From Rhynchonema sp. JSB1_4 (Eukaryota > Nematoda > Chromadorea > Monhysterida > Xyalidae), in NCBI GenBank assembly GCA_030248065.1, contig JASAMV010009122.1, forward strand, positions 22,214 to 86,213: a DNA stretch of 64,000 nucleotides, written 5' to 3'. Of the stretch, positions 44,201 to 55,900 are shown piece after piece (the stretch's first letter is position 1; each line of letters begins with the position of its first letter). The position numbers and the translations under genes are program-made. A model generated the notes under the pieces. The model was not told the origin of the DNA and searched no databases. It worked only from the letters and a program-made list of their open reading frames with translations.

Positions 44201-47200
44201 TATCCATGGCTGCTGACCCAAGTTTGGGGTATTACCACATCCCCCCTCCCAATTATTTCACCGAAACATAAATTAGACATTATTTTTTATGAAATCGCGG
44301 TATGTCTTCCTGTCTATCTGCACAATAATGTTTCAGGCCCTAAACAGTCTGCGTGCCGGTCTGACTGATCATTTGGCTTCGCTAAATCAGGAAACGGTGC
44401 GCAACGAACCCTCCCAACCGCAACAACAGCAGCAGCGGCCACGTAATTATGACGAGGACTATTTTGTCGAACCGACGCCTCAGCCAACCCAACAGATCAT
44501 TGAAACATCTGATAGCCTTGGAGATTCGTCTGCTGCTGTCGGCGACGAAGAAGTACGTTCCTGATTTGTCAATCGGGGAATGGGCTTTGTTAATATTATC
44601 CTCAGAATATAAATAGAATATGTTTTTCTAGACACCAGCACCGACAGCCCAAATACTCAACAACGCGGTCGACCTAATGAAAGTGTTATTGGACCGATTT
44701 GGCGAGGCCCCACCATCGGACCTGTTTGCCAAAGGCGCCGAGTTCCAGGTCGATCGAAAGTCCGGCCTGCTGGAAGCACCACCAATGCAGGTTAATTATG
44801 ATGTCATGACGATAGATATTTTAAATATGTGGGTCGGCTCTATTCTGAGCTTTTTACAATTCGTTGTGATTTGGCGGGCGCCACTGGTACATATTCAGTC
44901 TAACGCACCATTAAATAAGTAACAGTTTGCAGCGGCGATTTACGGGCCCATCATACGGGTCGGATAACTCTCTTCAGATTTGTAAGCAGTCACGCAGGCA
45001 GCTATTAGTCTTCCTGCAATAAAAATATGGAGATCTGTCAAACAAAATGCACACGTTGCAGTCCAACTTCAACAAGCATTTGTCATCATTTTTATTCGAC
45101 CGACGGCCCGATCAGGATATGGTGCCCGAGATGGATTTCTCACCTCAGAGCCTGATGGTGCGACGCCCGCCACAGCCGCTCACGAATATCAGCGTGGATA
45201 ATGCTGGTTAGGTTTTGTTGTTTATATTACACTTGCGGGCCCAAAAAAACCGTTTTTTTTTCCGATGCCCGGAAAAATACGTTTTTATTTTTCCGGAAAT
45301 TTTTCCAAGTGGCAACTTTTGGAAAAAACGGTTTTTTCCAACAATTTCCGAGATATTTTCCAAGGTTGCGAGAGGATGTTGCCAAAACCAATGTAAATCG
45401 GTACTAAACAGTTCAAACTGAGCACTTTTTTAATTTCCAAGTGCATTTTTAGCCTGTTTCAGGCCATTTCCCGACGAAATTTTCTCCAAAATAGGCGTTT
45501 TTGGACCATGGGTATCCTTAAGTACTGGAAAAATATTTGGAAAAAAACAGTTTTTTTCCAAAAATATATTTTGCGGAAAAATACGCAAGTATAGTTTGTA
45601 TATCTTTTGGCTTGTTGTAATTTAGGTATTTTTGTTGCGGTTTTGTTGCACATGCCGCTCACACATACTTGCTGATCCCTGTTCCGGACAGGGATAGAAG
45701 TCCATTTTTTATATTTAGGCAACTGAGATCCCAAGTTTGTTGTGTAACTTTCAGCCGAGTACATCATGGCCGGTGTAGCACCTTCGAATTCGAGCTTTGG
45801 TCGACCACCGCCCTTGTTGCCACGCGTAGGGCCTGACCCGAATGAACGGCAACCGTTGTTTGGTTAGTTTGTAGTTCGATATTTATTTATTTAGATCAAT
45901 GACTAAGTTGTGCTCTGTTTTTTATTAAAGGCCCCGCTGGTGCATTGATGGGTCAGGAGCCTACTGTTGCTGCCTACCGTCCGCCTCCCTCCGAACTATG
46001 GCTGGGTATTTATGAGTCTTTCGATCAGGTTACTGTATTCACATATTTTTGTGTTTCTTTTCGTTTCTTGCTTTCTTAATTTCCTTTTTATAATTCAGGG
46101 AGAATTCGGAACTCTCTTCGACAGCGGCCTGTCACTGGCGCTGTTTGACAAATCGTACGAAAATTCGATTTGGGATTACGATCCCAAGTTCACATGGGAT
46201 TACTTGCCTGACTCGAAAAGGGGAACCATCAAGAAACTGATGGGCTTTGTGTTCGACAGGAATTATGTGGATGAAGAATTCAAGTGGAAACAGTGGGAGA
46301 CCAAGGTTATTGCTGTGAAGTCACACAGAGTCTTCCCATCGTTATGTTAATCCCACTAATCGTGACTTATATTTTTATGCCTCCAAAATTGTTCTTTTTG
46401 ACATGCGACTCGACCAAAGGCCAGGGCATGTTTTTTCAGATCGATAACGTCTGGCGCAATAACTTCGTGCCTCGATTATTGGAGCAACAGGAGCGAATCA
46501 AACAAGGCCTGCCGACCCCGGGAATTGGCAAATTGATGGTCGTATTCTCTTGCATTGTATTGTTATGCTGCCTTAATTTTAAAGGAGAGAAAATTTATTA
46601 GGCAATGGACCAGCCAGGCGAACGTGCTGTGCAGTATTTCGAAGAGAACGTGGGTGGCGTGCCAGATGATTTTTGCACACCAGAATATTGTGGAATGTTA
46701 GTCAGTTTTTCCTTCGGCTGTGATCAAATAATATGATTTTGAAGTGATCGTACCCATAAACGATTTTTTTAAATTCTACAGTTGTGATGTTGAGTTCCGC
46801 AGCGTGATGCCGTCGGTAACGCATTATTTGGACGCGGCGACTTCGAAACACGACAAGAACGTCTGGAATTACTTCGCTCGACCGTTGATCAAAGCTGGCA
46901 AAATGAAGGAAGGAGAAATGGACAAAGAGAAATCAGAGAATATCATTCGACGACTCTGTAAAGTGAGTGTCTCAGCCTTTAGTAACGTAGTGGCATGGTT
47001 TTGCATGGTTTTTTTAGTTCAAAATTTTCCAGGTGCTGTTTGCACCCAAATGACAGTACTTTAGGTCAGTGATGTAGTTGGTCCGAGCAAGAAATCTAGC
47101 TAGCTGGAGGGGTCCGGCGCAAGAAAGCTAGCTAGCTAGCCGGGTACCCCGATTTGGGGGGGTATTGGTCCAGAAGTCAAAAACAGGGGTATAAAAATTG

Positions 47201-48520
47201 GTCGAAATTATGCTAAAATAAGCCTTAAAATGCGTATTTTTGTGCACGTGTGAGAAAATTTGAACGAATTTGACCATTTTGGCCCATAAAATGGTCATTT
47301 TGGCACTAAATTCAACACTTTTTATACTTGGTGACCGGAGCAAGAAAGCTAGCTAGCCAGTTTGGGGGGGTATGGGTTTCGGAGCAAGAAAGCTACCTAG
47401 CAGTTGGGGGGTAATACCCCCCATACCCCCCAACCACATCGGTGCAGGTGCAAATTGATATGCTTTGTGCTATTTTAGGCACTTCAGGTTCAAAATATGT
47501 AAACTCTGGAAGTAATTTGCACGTAACAACTGTGTAAAAATACTATTCATGGTTGGTACCAAAAACTTGGCGATGGGCAATCAATTGTAGACATGTAGCC
47601 GTTTCGATCAAACGCTCCATGTAGTTGGGTGGTAGAGCGCGTCGTTGCCCAATCATGATATGCTCTGTCAAATACACTGTTCGTACATGTGACGTGACAC
47701 TTGCATTCAAACGGCACCCACCAATGCAGATGTACAAGACGCGACCGGCCGAGTGGAAGTGTGTGATATGCAGCGTCGGCATCACGTCATTAGTGATCGC
47801 TAAATCGCATTTCCAAGGCGCAAATCATCAGAAACGGGTGAAGGCCATGCAGCAACAGCAGAATCCACAACAACAACAGCAACAGCCGCAGCAACCCAAG
47901 GCCAAAAAACGCGGTTAGTGCGTGCGTAGTTTTCATGTATGTGCAGTGTGAGCTTGCACCCGACATCTAAGAAAATAGTCGACACCCAACGGTTCTAGAA
48001 ATACCCGTAACCGACACCAAATTTTTGGACGAAAAACAGGCAAAATTTTGCTTATTTGCCTCATTAATGCAAATTTTTTGCTCAGTTTACTGAATTCAGG
48101 TGTTTTTAAACAAGAACTTCAAACCGCCGCATTCTGCGCCTTCGAAAACGTTTGGTTCGAAAAAAATTTCCATCAACGTTCTTCTCTCAGCAACCTTGAT
48201 GTTTTGAACCAGAAGAGTCGGGTGATGGGTCCCAAAAAATCCCGACATCTGGAGGCACCCGACATCGCTCTAACCTTCATTGTAATTCGTGACCGTTGCT
48301 CGATTACATATGTACGTGTTCTACTTACAGATGTGTTCCAAATGTTTCAGCAGCTGCACCCAGCCCCGGGCGTGGTGGTCGAGGCGGTGCGCCAACAACA
48401 CGAGTGATGCGCGTGCAAATGCAGTCATTTGTGCCCTCGAGTGCAGCGGGCAGTGGCGCCAACACCATACCGCTGGCCAGTGTGAGACGAGGCGTTGGTG
48501 GAGGAATTATTAAAAGATAA
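41236..48520 (+). CDS. Gln/Gly-rich protein with U1-type C2H2 zinc fingers, ~908 aa
   Basis: Fifteen in-phase exons: 41236–41419, 41654–41875, 42013–42270, 43372–43772, 44337–44552, 44632–44790, 45062–45206, 45755–45862, 45931–46028, 46099–46305, 46440–46538, 46602–46696, 46782–46962, 47730–47913, 48351–48520. The N-terminal third is disordered, with RG/GG motifs (PRGPRG, HRGRGG) and then poly-Gln. The middle is a Trp/Tyr-rich globular region (ELWLGIYESFD, FTWDYLPDSKRG, KWKQWETK). Two U1/JAZ-like fingers follow: YCGICDVEF...H...H (about residues 729–760) and WKCVICSVG...SHFQGANHQKRV (about 800–826). The tail is RG-rich. RG motifs plus U1-type fingers suggest an RNA-binding nuclear protein. 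I could not name the orthologue. The acceptor TTTACAG just before the start may be a trans-splice site. E1/E2 and E13/E14 joins are the least sure. Confidence 0.75.
42310..42769. mobile_element. Purine-rich MITE in intron 3, TSD GAGCCAAC
   Basis: TATACTG... and ...CAGTATA ends with exact octamer GAGCCAAC on both sides. The interior has long A-runs with CCG and T-runs with CGG. Confidence 0.85.
42868..43284. mobile_element. Second purine-rich MITE in intron 3, TSD AACTAGTT
   Basis: The ends TATACTTGCG and CGCAAGTATA. Exact AACTAGTT flanks. Same family as 45228–45593, which is in the opposite orientation. Confidence 0.85.
43589..43700 (+). repeat. Poly-Gln coding CAA/CAG repeat
   Basis: Mostly CAA with CAG and two CGA (Arg) interruptions, inside exon 4 of the zinc-finger gene. 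It encodes about 37 residues, nearly all Gln. The mixed codons make it less unstable than a pure repeat. Confidence 0.85.
43830..44160. mobile_element. Decayed relative of the 47067–47444 element
   Basis: Shares AGGGGTATAAAAAT and CATTTTGGCACT(G/A)AA with 47067–47444 in the same order, but the termini are not recognisable. It fills intron 4. Confidence 0.45.
45228..45593. mobile_element. Purine-rich MITE in intron 7
   Basis: The ends TACACTTGCGGG and CGCAAGTATA; flanks GTTTATAT and GTTTGTAT match 7 of 8. Inverse orientation of 42868–43284. Confidence 0.75.
47067..47444. mobile_element. Element with AAGAAAGCTAGCTAG repeats in intron 13
   Basis: The ends CAGTGATGTAGTTGG and CCAACCACATCGGTG are inverse with two mismatches. 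Repeats of GAGCAAGAAAGCTAGCTAG occur near both ends. No clear target duplication. It explains most of the 767-bp intron. Confidence 0.6.
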
Positions 48521-49967
48521 ATAGGCTGTGGTTTAGTCCTCTGAAATCGGTCAACCTATTGTTATTACAGTCGATAGTTTCTGGTTAGGTATGGTCGTTA
48601 TTTTTCTTCATATGTACATTCTGAATATCAGCACCGCGCATGCAGGTTTACAACTCACTATTTTACAAGTTTCGTGTAAAGTGTCAGTTTCAACTGTGGC
48701 TCTCGGTATGACTACGCGCGCGGTACTGAATGTCAGAATTTATCATACATGTGTACAGTATGTCATAAATGTGCGAAAATCTTCTTAGTCTTTTTCTAGA
48801 GGATTCTGTTTTCTGTTAATTTCGTATTGTTCTGTGGATATACCTGGATAACGGCTTTGGTTTTTTTGCGGATGTTGTGGTGATGCATTCATTGTCATTG
48901 TTTCCCAACTTTCTGCTGTATTTCGTGATTGCGCTCAATAATAAATGGTGAATTGCTGACTTGATGTGTTTAAACCAGGAACCAGTTTCAGATTAAGATC
49001 AGTGGAACCAGGGATTAGGTCGTTCGTTGCACAAACTTGTGACAAGATGAAGGGCAACTTATTTCAGCATATCAAAGCGTACGTAATGCATTCAGGTGAC
49101 ATGAGCCAACTTGACAAAGCAAAGGTTCTACGCCCTGTGCAGCCATTCCTTGAATGGCTTTATTCTGCTAACACATCTCGCTGTGCTGTTGTCTTCGCTG
49201 GACTTGTTATTGGCCTGCGTGGTCATGGCGTATTGTATCAAACCTTTTTGTTAACAGCGTTGTTTTTCTCTTGCGGTTTGTTTCTTATGACGTTTTCGTT
49301 ACATTAGCATTAGTACCGATTGAAGGATAGTTGCCACGCCTGGTTATCTGGCAAGAGATTTGTTTATAAAGTTTGCCGCTTGTTTTCGGCGTTCATCTAA
49401 TCATAGGCAACATGTGTCGAAATTTCGCACGCTACACTATTATGTATTTCTTCCAAGCGCTTGGATAATAACATGGTATGGTATGTATATCTTGATCCGA
49501 CATAAACCCGGGCCGGCGTGCGCAAACATCGCGTGAAAGAACCCCGAAACAGCGACCGAAAGGAAATTGCATTCTTCCGATACCTACACTGCTCTTCACA
49601 GCTCAAGCTGCATTATATAAATGCGGTTTGCGGCTCCTTGCCGCAACCGCAGAGCCCGCATTTCAACTGCTTTTGCGTTTTGCCGTTTGCGTCACTTGAG
49701 GTCAGTGGGCTGGAAGTTGTCATGGTCACCATGGCCGCAAAAGTGGTTATATAAATGCGGGTTGCGGTTGCGGCAACGAGCCGCAAACCGCATTTATATT
49801 ATGTAAATGCCGCCTAAGACGCGCACCTGCGACCTTCAGGTGGCTACAAGGAAGCCAGATCCTGTTGCTTTCATGTAATGCTTGAGCAAACGTTTTTCCC
49901 TGATTTTCTTTTTTTGTTAATAATGATCCAGGAACCTGTTTCTTGTGAACTGCATGCCGAATATACA
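48521..49967. other. Spacer with one palindromic element
   Basis: The 3' flank of the zinc-finger gene and the 5' flank of the globin gene. At about 49612–49808 an inverted repeat (TATATAAATGCGGTTTGCGGC and inverse) looks like a small MITE. A 113-codon frame at 48966–49307 has no recognisable domain and no splice context. A good acceptor with a pyrimidine tract (GATCCAG|GAACC, 49930) precedes the first proposed globin exon. Confidence 0.45.
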
Positions 49968-52900
49968 ATGAGCTCCCATCCACGCGTGTCCTCGACGCAA
50001 TCTGTTGATCTGGGCGCTGGTGAAACATCATTGGGCAATGTCACCCCACGTCGCACTGGGTCTGTCTATGAACGCTATGCCAAAATGGCTATCGGGTTGG
50101 TTGTTTACATACACATTGCATACAATGATGACCCATGACTTGGTTGATTTGTGACTTGATCTGGCCGAAAAGTTCATCAGGTAAGATTTATCATGTACAT
50201 TCGTCATGTAGCTGCGTAACGGAGTTTTCCACTTCCGCCCCGAATAGAGCCATCGGGGCCTCTAGGGAACTTTTCGACTTAAGCCCCCGGGGATCTAATT
50301 AGTTTATTTGTTCTGGAGCAGTCCAAAATCCTTCGACCACGGTGCGGAATTCGAGACCCAAATTACTCTATAGTATCGAGCTTTTATGCAGTTTGATCAG
50401 GTTGGGGCATATTTCTGTCTTGTATGTATACTGGTTCTATGTAAAGCCGAGGGCCCTATTCGGAAAACGAACGAAAATCGGCCAGACCTCCCGCAGCTCT
50501 ATGATTTCATGACACAAGGAAATCGTCGCTAGCGTTGTCGAATGTTGTCACAACCGTATCGTACATATAACAGTTTTTGCAGAAAAACGGGCGAAAATGA
50601 CCTGTTCATGCCCTCTCGTGTGAAAAACAGAACTTTGCTTTTTTTGATTTTCGGGTAACTTTTACCCTAAGAGCACACAAGGCCCGATTCGTGGCTCTAT
50701 GGAAAGCTCCGGTATGCACTGATGTTTCACCACACATTTCAGAAGCAAGCATCAGCGCAGCCGACCGTCCAGCGTGACACCGGCCGCTATTCAGGAACAA
50801 GACGAGCAAACGAAGCTAATTTCACGCGGACGTTAGTGGACAGTTGTTTCGACGGACCAAAATAATCCCACCTCGTAACATGCGTGCCTATCAAAGGAGA
50901 CCATTTATTTCAATGACAGGAGTTTTGACTTATTGATGGACGTACAACGTATCCTCCTGATTCCTGCTTCCCTCCATGGGGAACATCAATGCCTTAACCT
51001 GCTTGCCTGATGTTTTATACATTAATTCGTAGCGTAGCAGTTATCTGTCAATTAAGGCTGCTGCTGCTGCTCCGATGCAGTCGCAACGTGTTCAGAATCA
51101 CAAAATATCCAAGGTGTCCACTTTTTGGGAAGAAATTGTGATTTCTTAATCTTAGATTGAATGTCGCGGAAAATCTGCATGTCAAGGACAGTACAGCAGG
51201 TGTAAAACCGCAGGCGACAAAACAGCTGGGGTGTCGAACACACCAACCCAGTACAATTCGGTGCGGCCAAATTTAACGTGTGCTGCCGCTCAAAAGAGGT
51301 TTGCGCTGAACCTGGATCGTGAATCCCCGCTGCTTTGTCACCCGCTGTTTTACAATCCGCTGATTTCGTGCCTGCTGTTTTCGCCTTTACTGTTCAATAG
51401 CTGTACCCCAAGCCTCCCTCCCACACAACTTGCATCCCACTGTCGGTACCTGTGAGGAACGCTGTTGTCACACAGCTGCTAATGAATAGCTTTGTTTTCT
51501 AATCTGTCGGTTTCTCCTTCAAGTTTTTGAAACATATTGTCTTCGAATGCGAATTTCGAACACAAAGCACAGGTGTGTGCTCTCCGTGCTTGAAGTACGT
51601 GGAACCCAAAAAGAGATGGACCACATTTCCCGGCATCTTGACAATGTGACACTAACGATTTTGTACGCCGAGAGTTCATGTCCATGCAGTGCCATGATCA
51701 CATGGGCATGTTACGTCAGTCAATCGGCTTTTGCATGAAGCACGCAACAGCGTTGCTTGTTGTCAGCCTTTACGCGCGAACATTGCTTGTATTAATTTCC
51801 GTATTGTTCTGAGCACAATTCTGTTTTCCTGAGTAAAAAGGGGCGCACTATGAACTTCAGGCTAATTGTTTAGTCATCAACACAATAGCTGCCCTGAATG
51901 AGCGCGCGAATTTTACACAAGGCATTAGTGCGGTGACGATCTGAGCTGACGACATGAATATAAGCCGAATTCCATTCCCAATCCTGAGTATCTGAGTGCA
52001 AGTTGCATGTTCCTGTGGTGCACGGTGTATGCATATGTCCAAAAACAGAACTTCGAACTCGGAAGGGTGGGACGCCATGGCGCCACTAGCCTGCGGCATC
52101 TAATCTGTTATGCAATCTTAAAGGGGTTTTTTTCCCAAGACCCTTCCACATTAATTCTCTTCACTAATATTACCCTAAACTTTTCCAATCTTAAGCTGTT
52201 CGCTACTCTATTACAGTTTTAGCTATGGCACATATACAGGGTACACCAGTACGCAGAATGTACCCGTGTCTTACAACTTTTGTTAAAATGCAAAAAACGT
52301 GTTCCTGAGATACTATATGTATAGGTACTGTATGTATGTACTGGTGTCAGAAAAATAGTGCTTATCACCCGAGATCCATGTCTACACGTTTATTTCCACG
52401 TGGTTTTTCTCTCGGTTAGCGGATACTCAAATTACCGGCTTGCTGTTAAAATGCAGCCACTGGGTCAGTTAAAGTGCTCCCTTTAAGGCCCATTTTTTCA
52501 AGCTTTGTTGACATTTCAAATTGGATAATGCGATAGAAAGCAGAGACTATCATGTTTCGCTGTTGCAACACCGGGATCCGGAATCCGTTTATACGGCGCG
52601 TTCTTCTTTGGATCACTTTCCTGCATTTTTTCAATTAAACAAGCTGTTTTCGACGTTTCTTTCAGGCAATTTCAAGTGCTTGCTTCTTTTTCTGAATGCC
52701 TCTCCATTCAACAATGTGCATGCTCATTCAACAAATGATAATAGACCACCGGTGTTCGATACCATTCAGGGATATTACGTTACAAAACATAGTCGATAGG
52801 ATCATGTGTTTGACTTTAGCTCCACCCCGCACAGATATGAACAAGTCCTCAAGCAGCTAGGAATTGGAATTGGTACTTGGACATTATTTTGTTCCTTTTA

Positions 52901-55900
52901 TCGATTTCAACTCTTTTATTGTAGGGTGTTGGCCTATAAGCTGGCAAGTTGGAACTGGAACGTGTGTTATTCATCAGCGCATCTCTTAGAGTTATTTGTG
53001 TCCGGCCTGTCTTACACGCAATTGACTTTAAATGTCACCAGCCAAGCCAAGCCAAACACGAATGAATACGACCAATTTAACCATATATTCACATGTCAAC
53101 TGCACACATGCCCTTATGTGACGGTGACCAAGTTAATGAAAGTTTGAGCTCATGAATGGACTAGCAGCTTGTGTACCTTGTCCTGTCTCGCACACCAAGA
53201 TGACGTATACACACACACGGGGGCACACCCTCGGGGCAAGCAGGCATCCATTCCTTCAATGATGTGCATTGTTGCTGTGTTTTCCAAACTTTCGTGCATG
53301 GACTGCATCCCGTGACCAATCCGGCTATGCGATTTTGTTAATGTTCGCCGTTACTTGAATTCAATCATGTGCTACAGGGATGCTTGTAGGACAGAGCGAT
53401 CATAGTTTTTTTATCTGGACTAATCATGCAAACTACCTAAATGTACCTGCCAAAAATGTCAATTTATGCAACCTTCAAATGCCAAAATTCTCCTCGCACA
53501 TGTCATTTCTCATTCTCATGCGAATTTTTTTTGCTGGCAGGTGTCTGTTATCGTGTCCATTGAGTTAGTTAACATTAAAATAATCGTAAAAAGTTGAAAT
53601 TAAAAAACACGGCTTATGTTGCAAGAGTCAACTCAAGTGGTCACGTCGTCAACTCACTTTGTAGAGTCGTCAGCTCACCCCGAATACCATGTATTGTTTC
53701 TCGCGTTCACTCGGGGCCGCTGTGTGTTGACGAAGTGATTTAATTACTTGTGTTGACTACTGTGATATTAGCCAAAAACACCAATGAATGACGTGCTCCA
53801 AGCAATGTTTTTGACAAGTGTACAGCTGTATTCGTGTCAGAATAACGCGTGGGCTCCGGATCGCGTGCCCTTGCAACAACGACTCTTTTCAACAGTGAGA
53901 TTCTGGGTGCTCTGTTTCGTTTATTCGAGTATACTACATTACCGGCAATTGTCATTAAGTAACATGTACATCACCAATATTTTTCCCCTTGTCCATCAGT
54001 AGGTACATACATACTGTATATAATGCTTCACTCCCCAGAGGAAAGCTTCGGAAATCAGTTTTTTGCATGCGCCTAAAACCCGGAAATGAACTCATTGTTC
54101 TCATTAGCATAGTTATCAAACTTACATTTGTATTTTATATTTATATGCACTTCACGGCTTACCGCTCGCATCAAAATGTCAACTTAAACCGGGCATACCA
54201 ATACGTACAGAATGTTTGCTCCGTCAAGGCGTACACAGTCTATACTCCGGGACCTAATCGACTTTTGTTGCATACAGCGTTATGTACTGCTCATTGTTAT
54301 GCATGCAAAAAGCCGCCCATGTTACAGCAAATATTGTGCAAAACCTGCTCAGGAACTTATTTATACCTTGCTTTCGGTTAAAACAAGAGCATCAAAACAT
54401 TCTGGCGCTGCACCCAACATTTTTGAAACCTCGAGGCCACCTGCCGGCATGTGCTTGTGTTTCGATGTGACTCGCACCCTGAAGGCATTAGGTGTACCTA
54501 AAATGCCTTGTTTCTTCGTGCCCTGTTTGAGGTGCATAACGTCACTTCGCAGTCCTCCGTCTAAATAGTGAAACTACCGGAACGTTTCAAGACCACTCTT
54601 CACAGTTGGGAAAGGAAAGATCCCCAAGTAATTCCCACGAAACCAACCATTGACGGATCAGGTCCAGAATCATGGGATCGTTCACCTCGGTCACCGCATG
54701 AGGATCTCAATGGCTGTTTACCTACTATGTATATCATCGAACTGAGTGACTCACTTTTATCGACTGTCACTTTTACGAGCTGGCACTACCGTTTTTTTGT
54801 ATAAAAAGTCTGTTCTAAGCTTCACGCCCACTACGTGATGCCACACTAAACACACTCACTTGGTTACTCTCGTGTCGTGATAATTGCATGGTCATGCAAT
54901 GGGTTATCACCCTGTCAAACCCACCACAAGTTGTTTCTGCACATAAAACTAGGCCGCATTACGGAGTACGCCAACCAATAAGTAGCTAGTAGTTCCGTCA
55001 ACCTCAATTACGCTTGATACTCACCTTGTCATGCAATCACCACAACGCAATTGAAATGAACCTGTTGTCAACTTTTGCGTGTGTCATCTGGTGGTCCAGT
55101 GAGCATCTTATCCCCTTGGTCTTTGCAATGGCATTTGGCCAAGCATTTAACAGTTATGTATATGCGTTACGTACAGGTCATTGACTTGTACAAGGAAGGA
55201 GGAACTGCCAGAAAAGTTCAAACGTCATGAATTTTTGGTTCGGAAACTTATGCACATGCATTAGGTGGCGGTGCAAAAAAGCGAAGTCATAGATACTAAT
55301 CGTATTCGACGTAGCCCTAAGTGAGCTGAAAAACATGCTTTAATGGCAGGCGTCGACTGCGAATGTGCGACTTGCGTCAACGACACTAGAATAACCCAAT
55401 TCTCCAACAACCTATTAATTTTTTTGTCAAGTTTCTTTTCACCACCGTACTTTTTGACTGTTAATCCAGTGGTAATGGCCTCGTTGACAGCGTTGCATGC
55501 GGTCAATTCATTCTTTAGAGCTATTAAATTGTTGGTATTCGTAATGCTCGTCCCCAGACGGTGGTGATTTAGACTTACGTACCTGCACAGCCTGCATTCA
55601 AGACCGACGCTGCGACGTTTAAGACCAATCAATGACCTTAGGTCCAGAGGTTAAGCCAGTGATATCTAGCCATTGTGGACGAACTTCTCAAGCACCCAAC
55701 TAAGTCAATTTCGCTGAAAATTTTTTTTTGGAATTATATGCTTAATAACTTATGAGAAACCCCTGCAGTAGTCCGATAAGCAGGAGTTAGAGTTAGTCTT
55801 TGTGGCATAATCGGCAAATTTCAAAACTTTTCTTGAGCTGCAAAGCCGTTATGGGGCCATTTCCGCTTCCGGAACACATAAGTAATTTTGCGGTTCGTTT

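Noticed and set aside
48966..49307. 113-codon plus frame with a hydrophobic end
   Set aside because: No ATG in good position, no homologous motif and no splice partner.
55261..55632. 123-codon minus frame
   Set aside because: No domain and no splice context; lies in a proposed intron.
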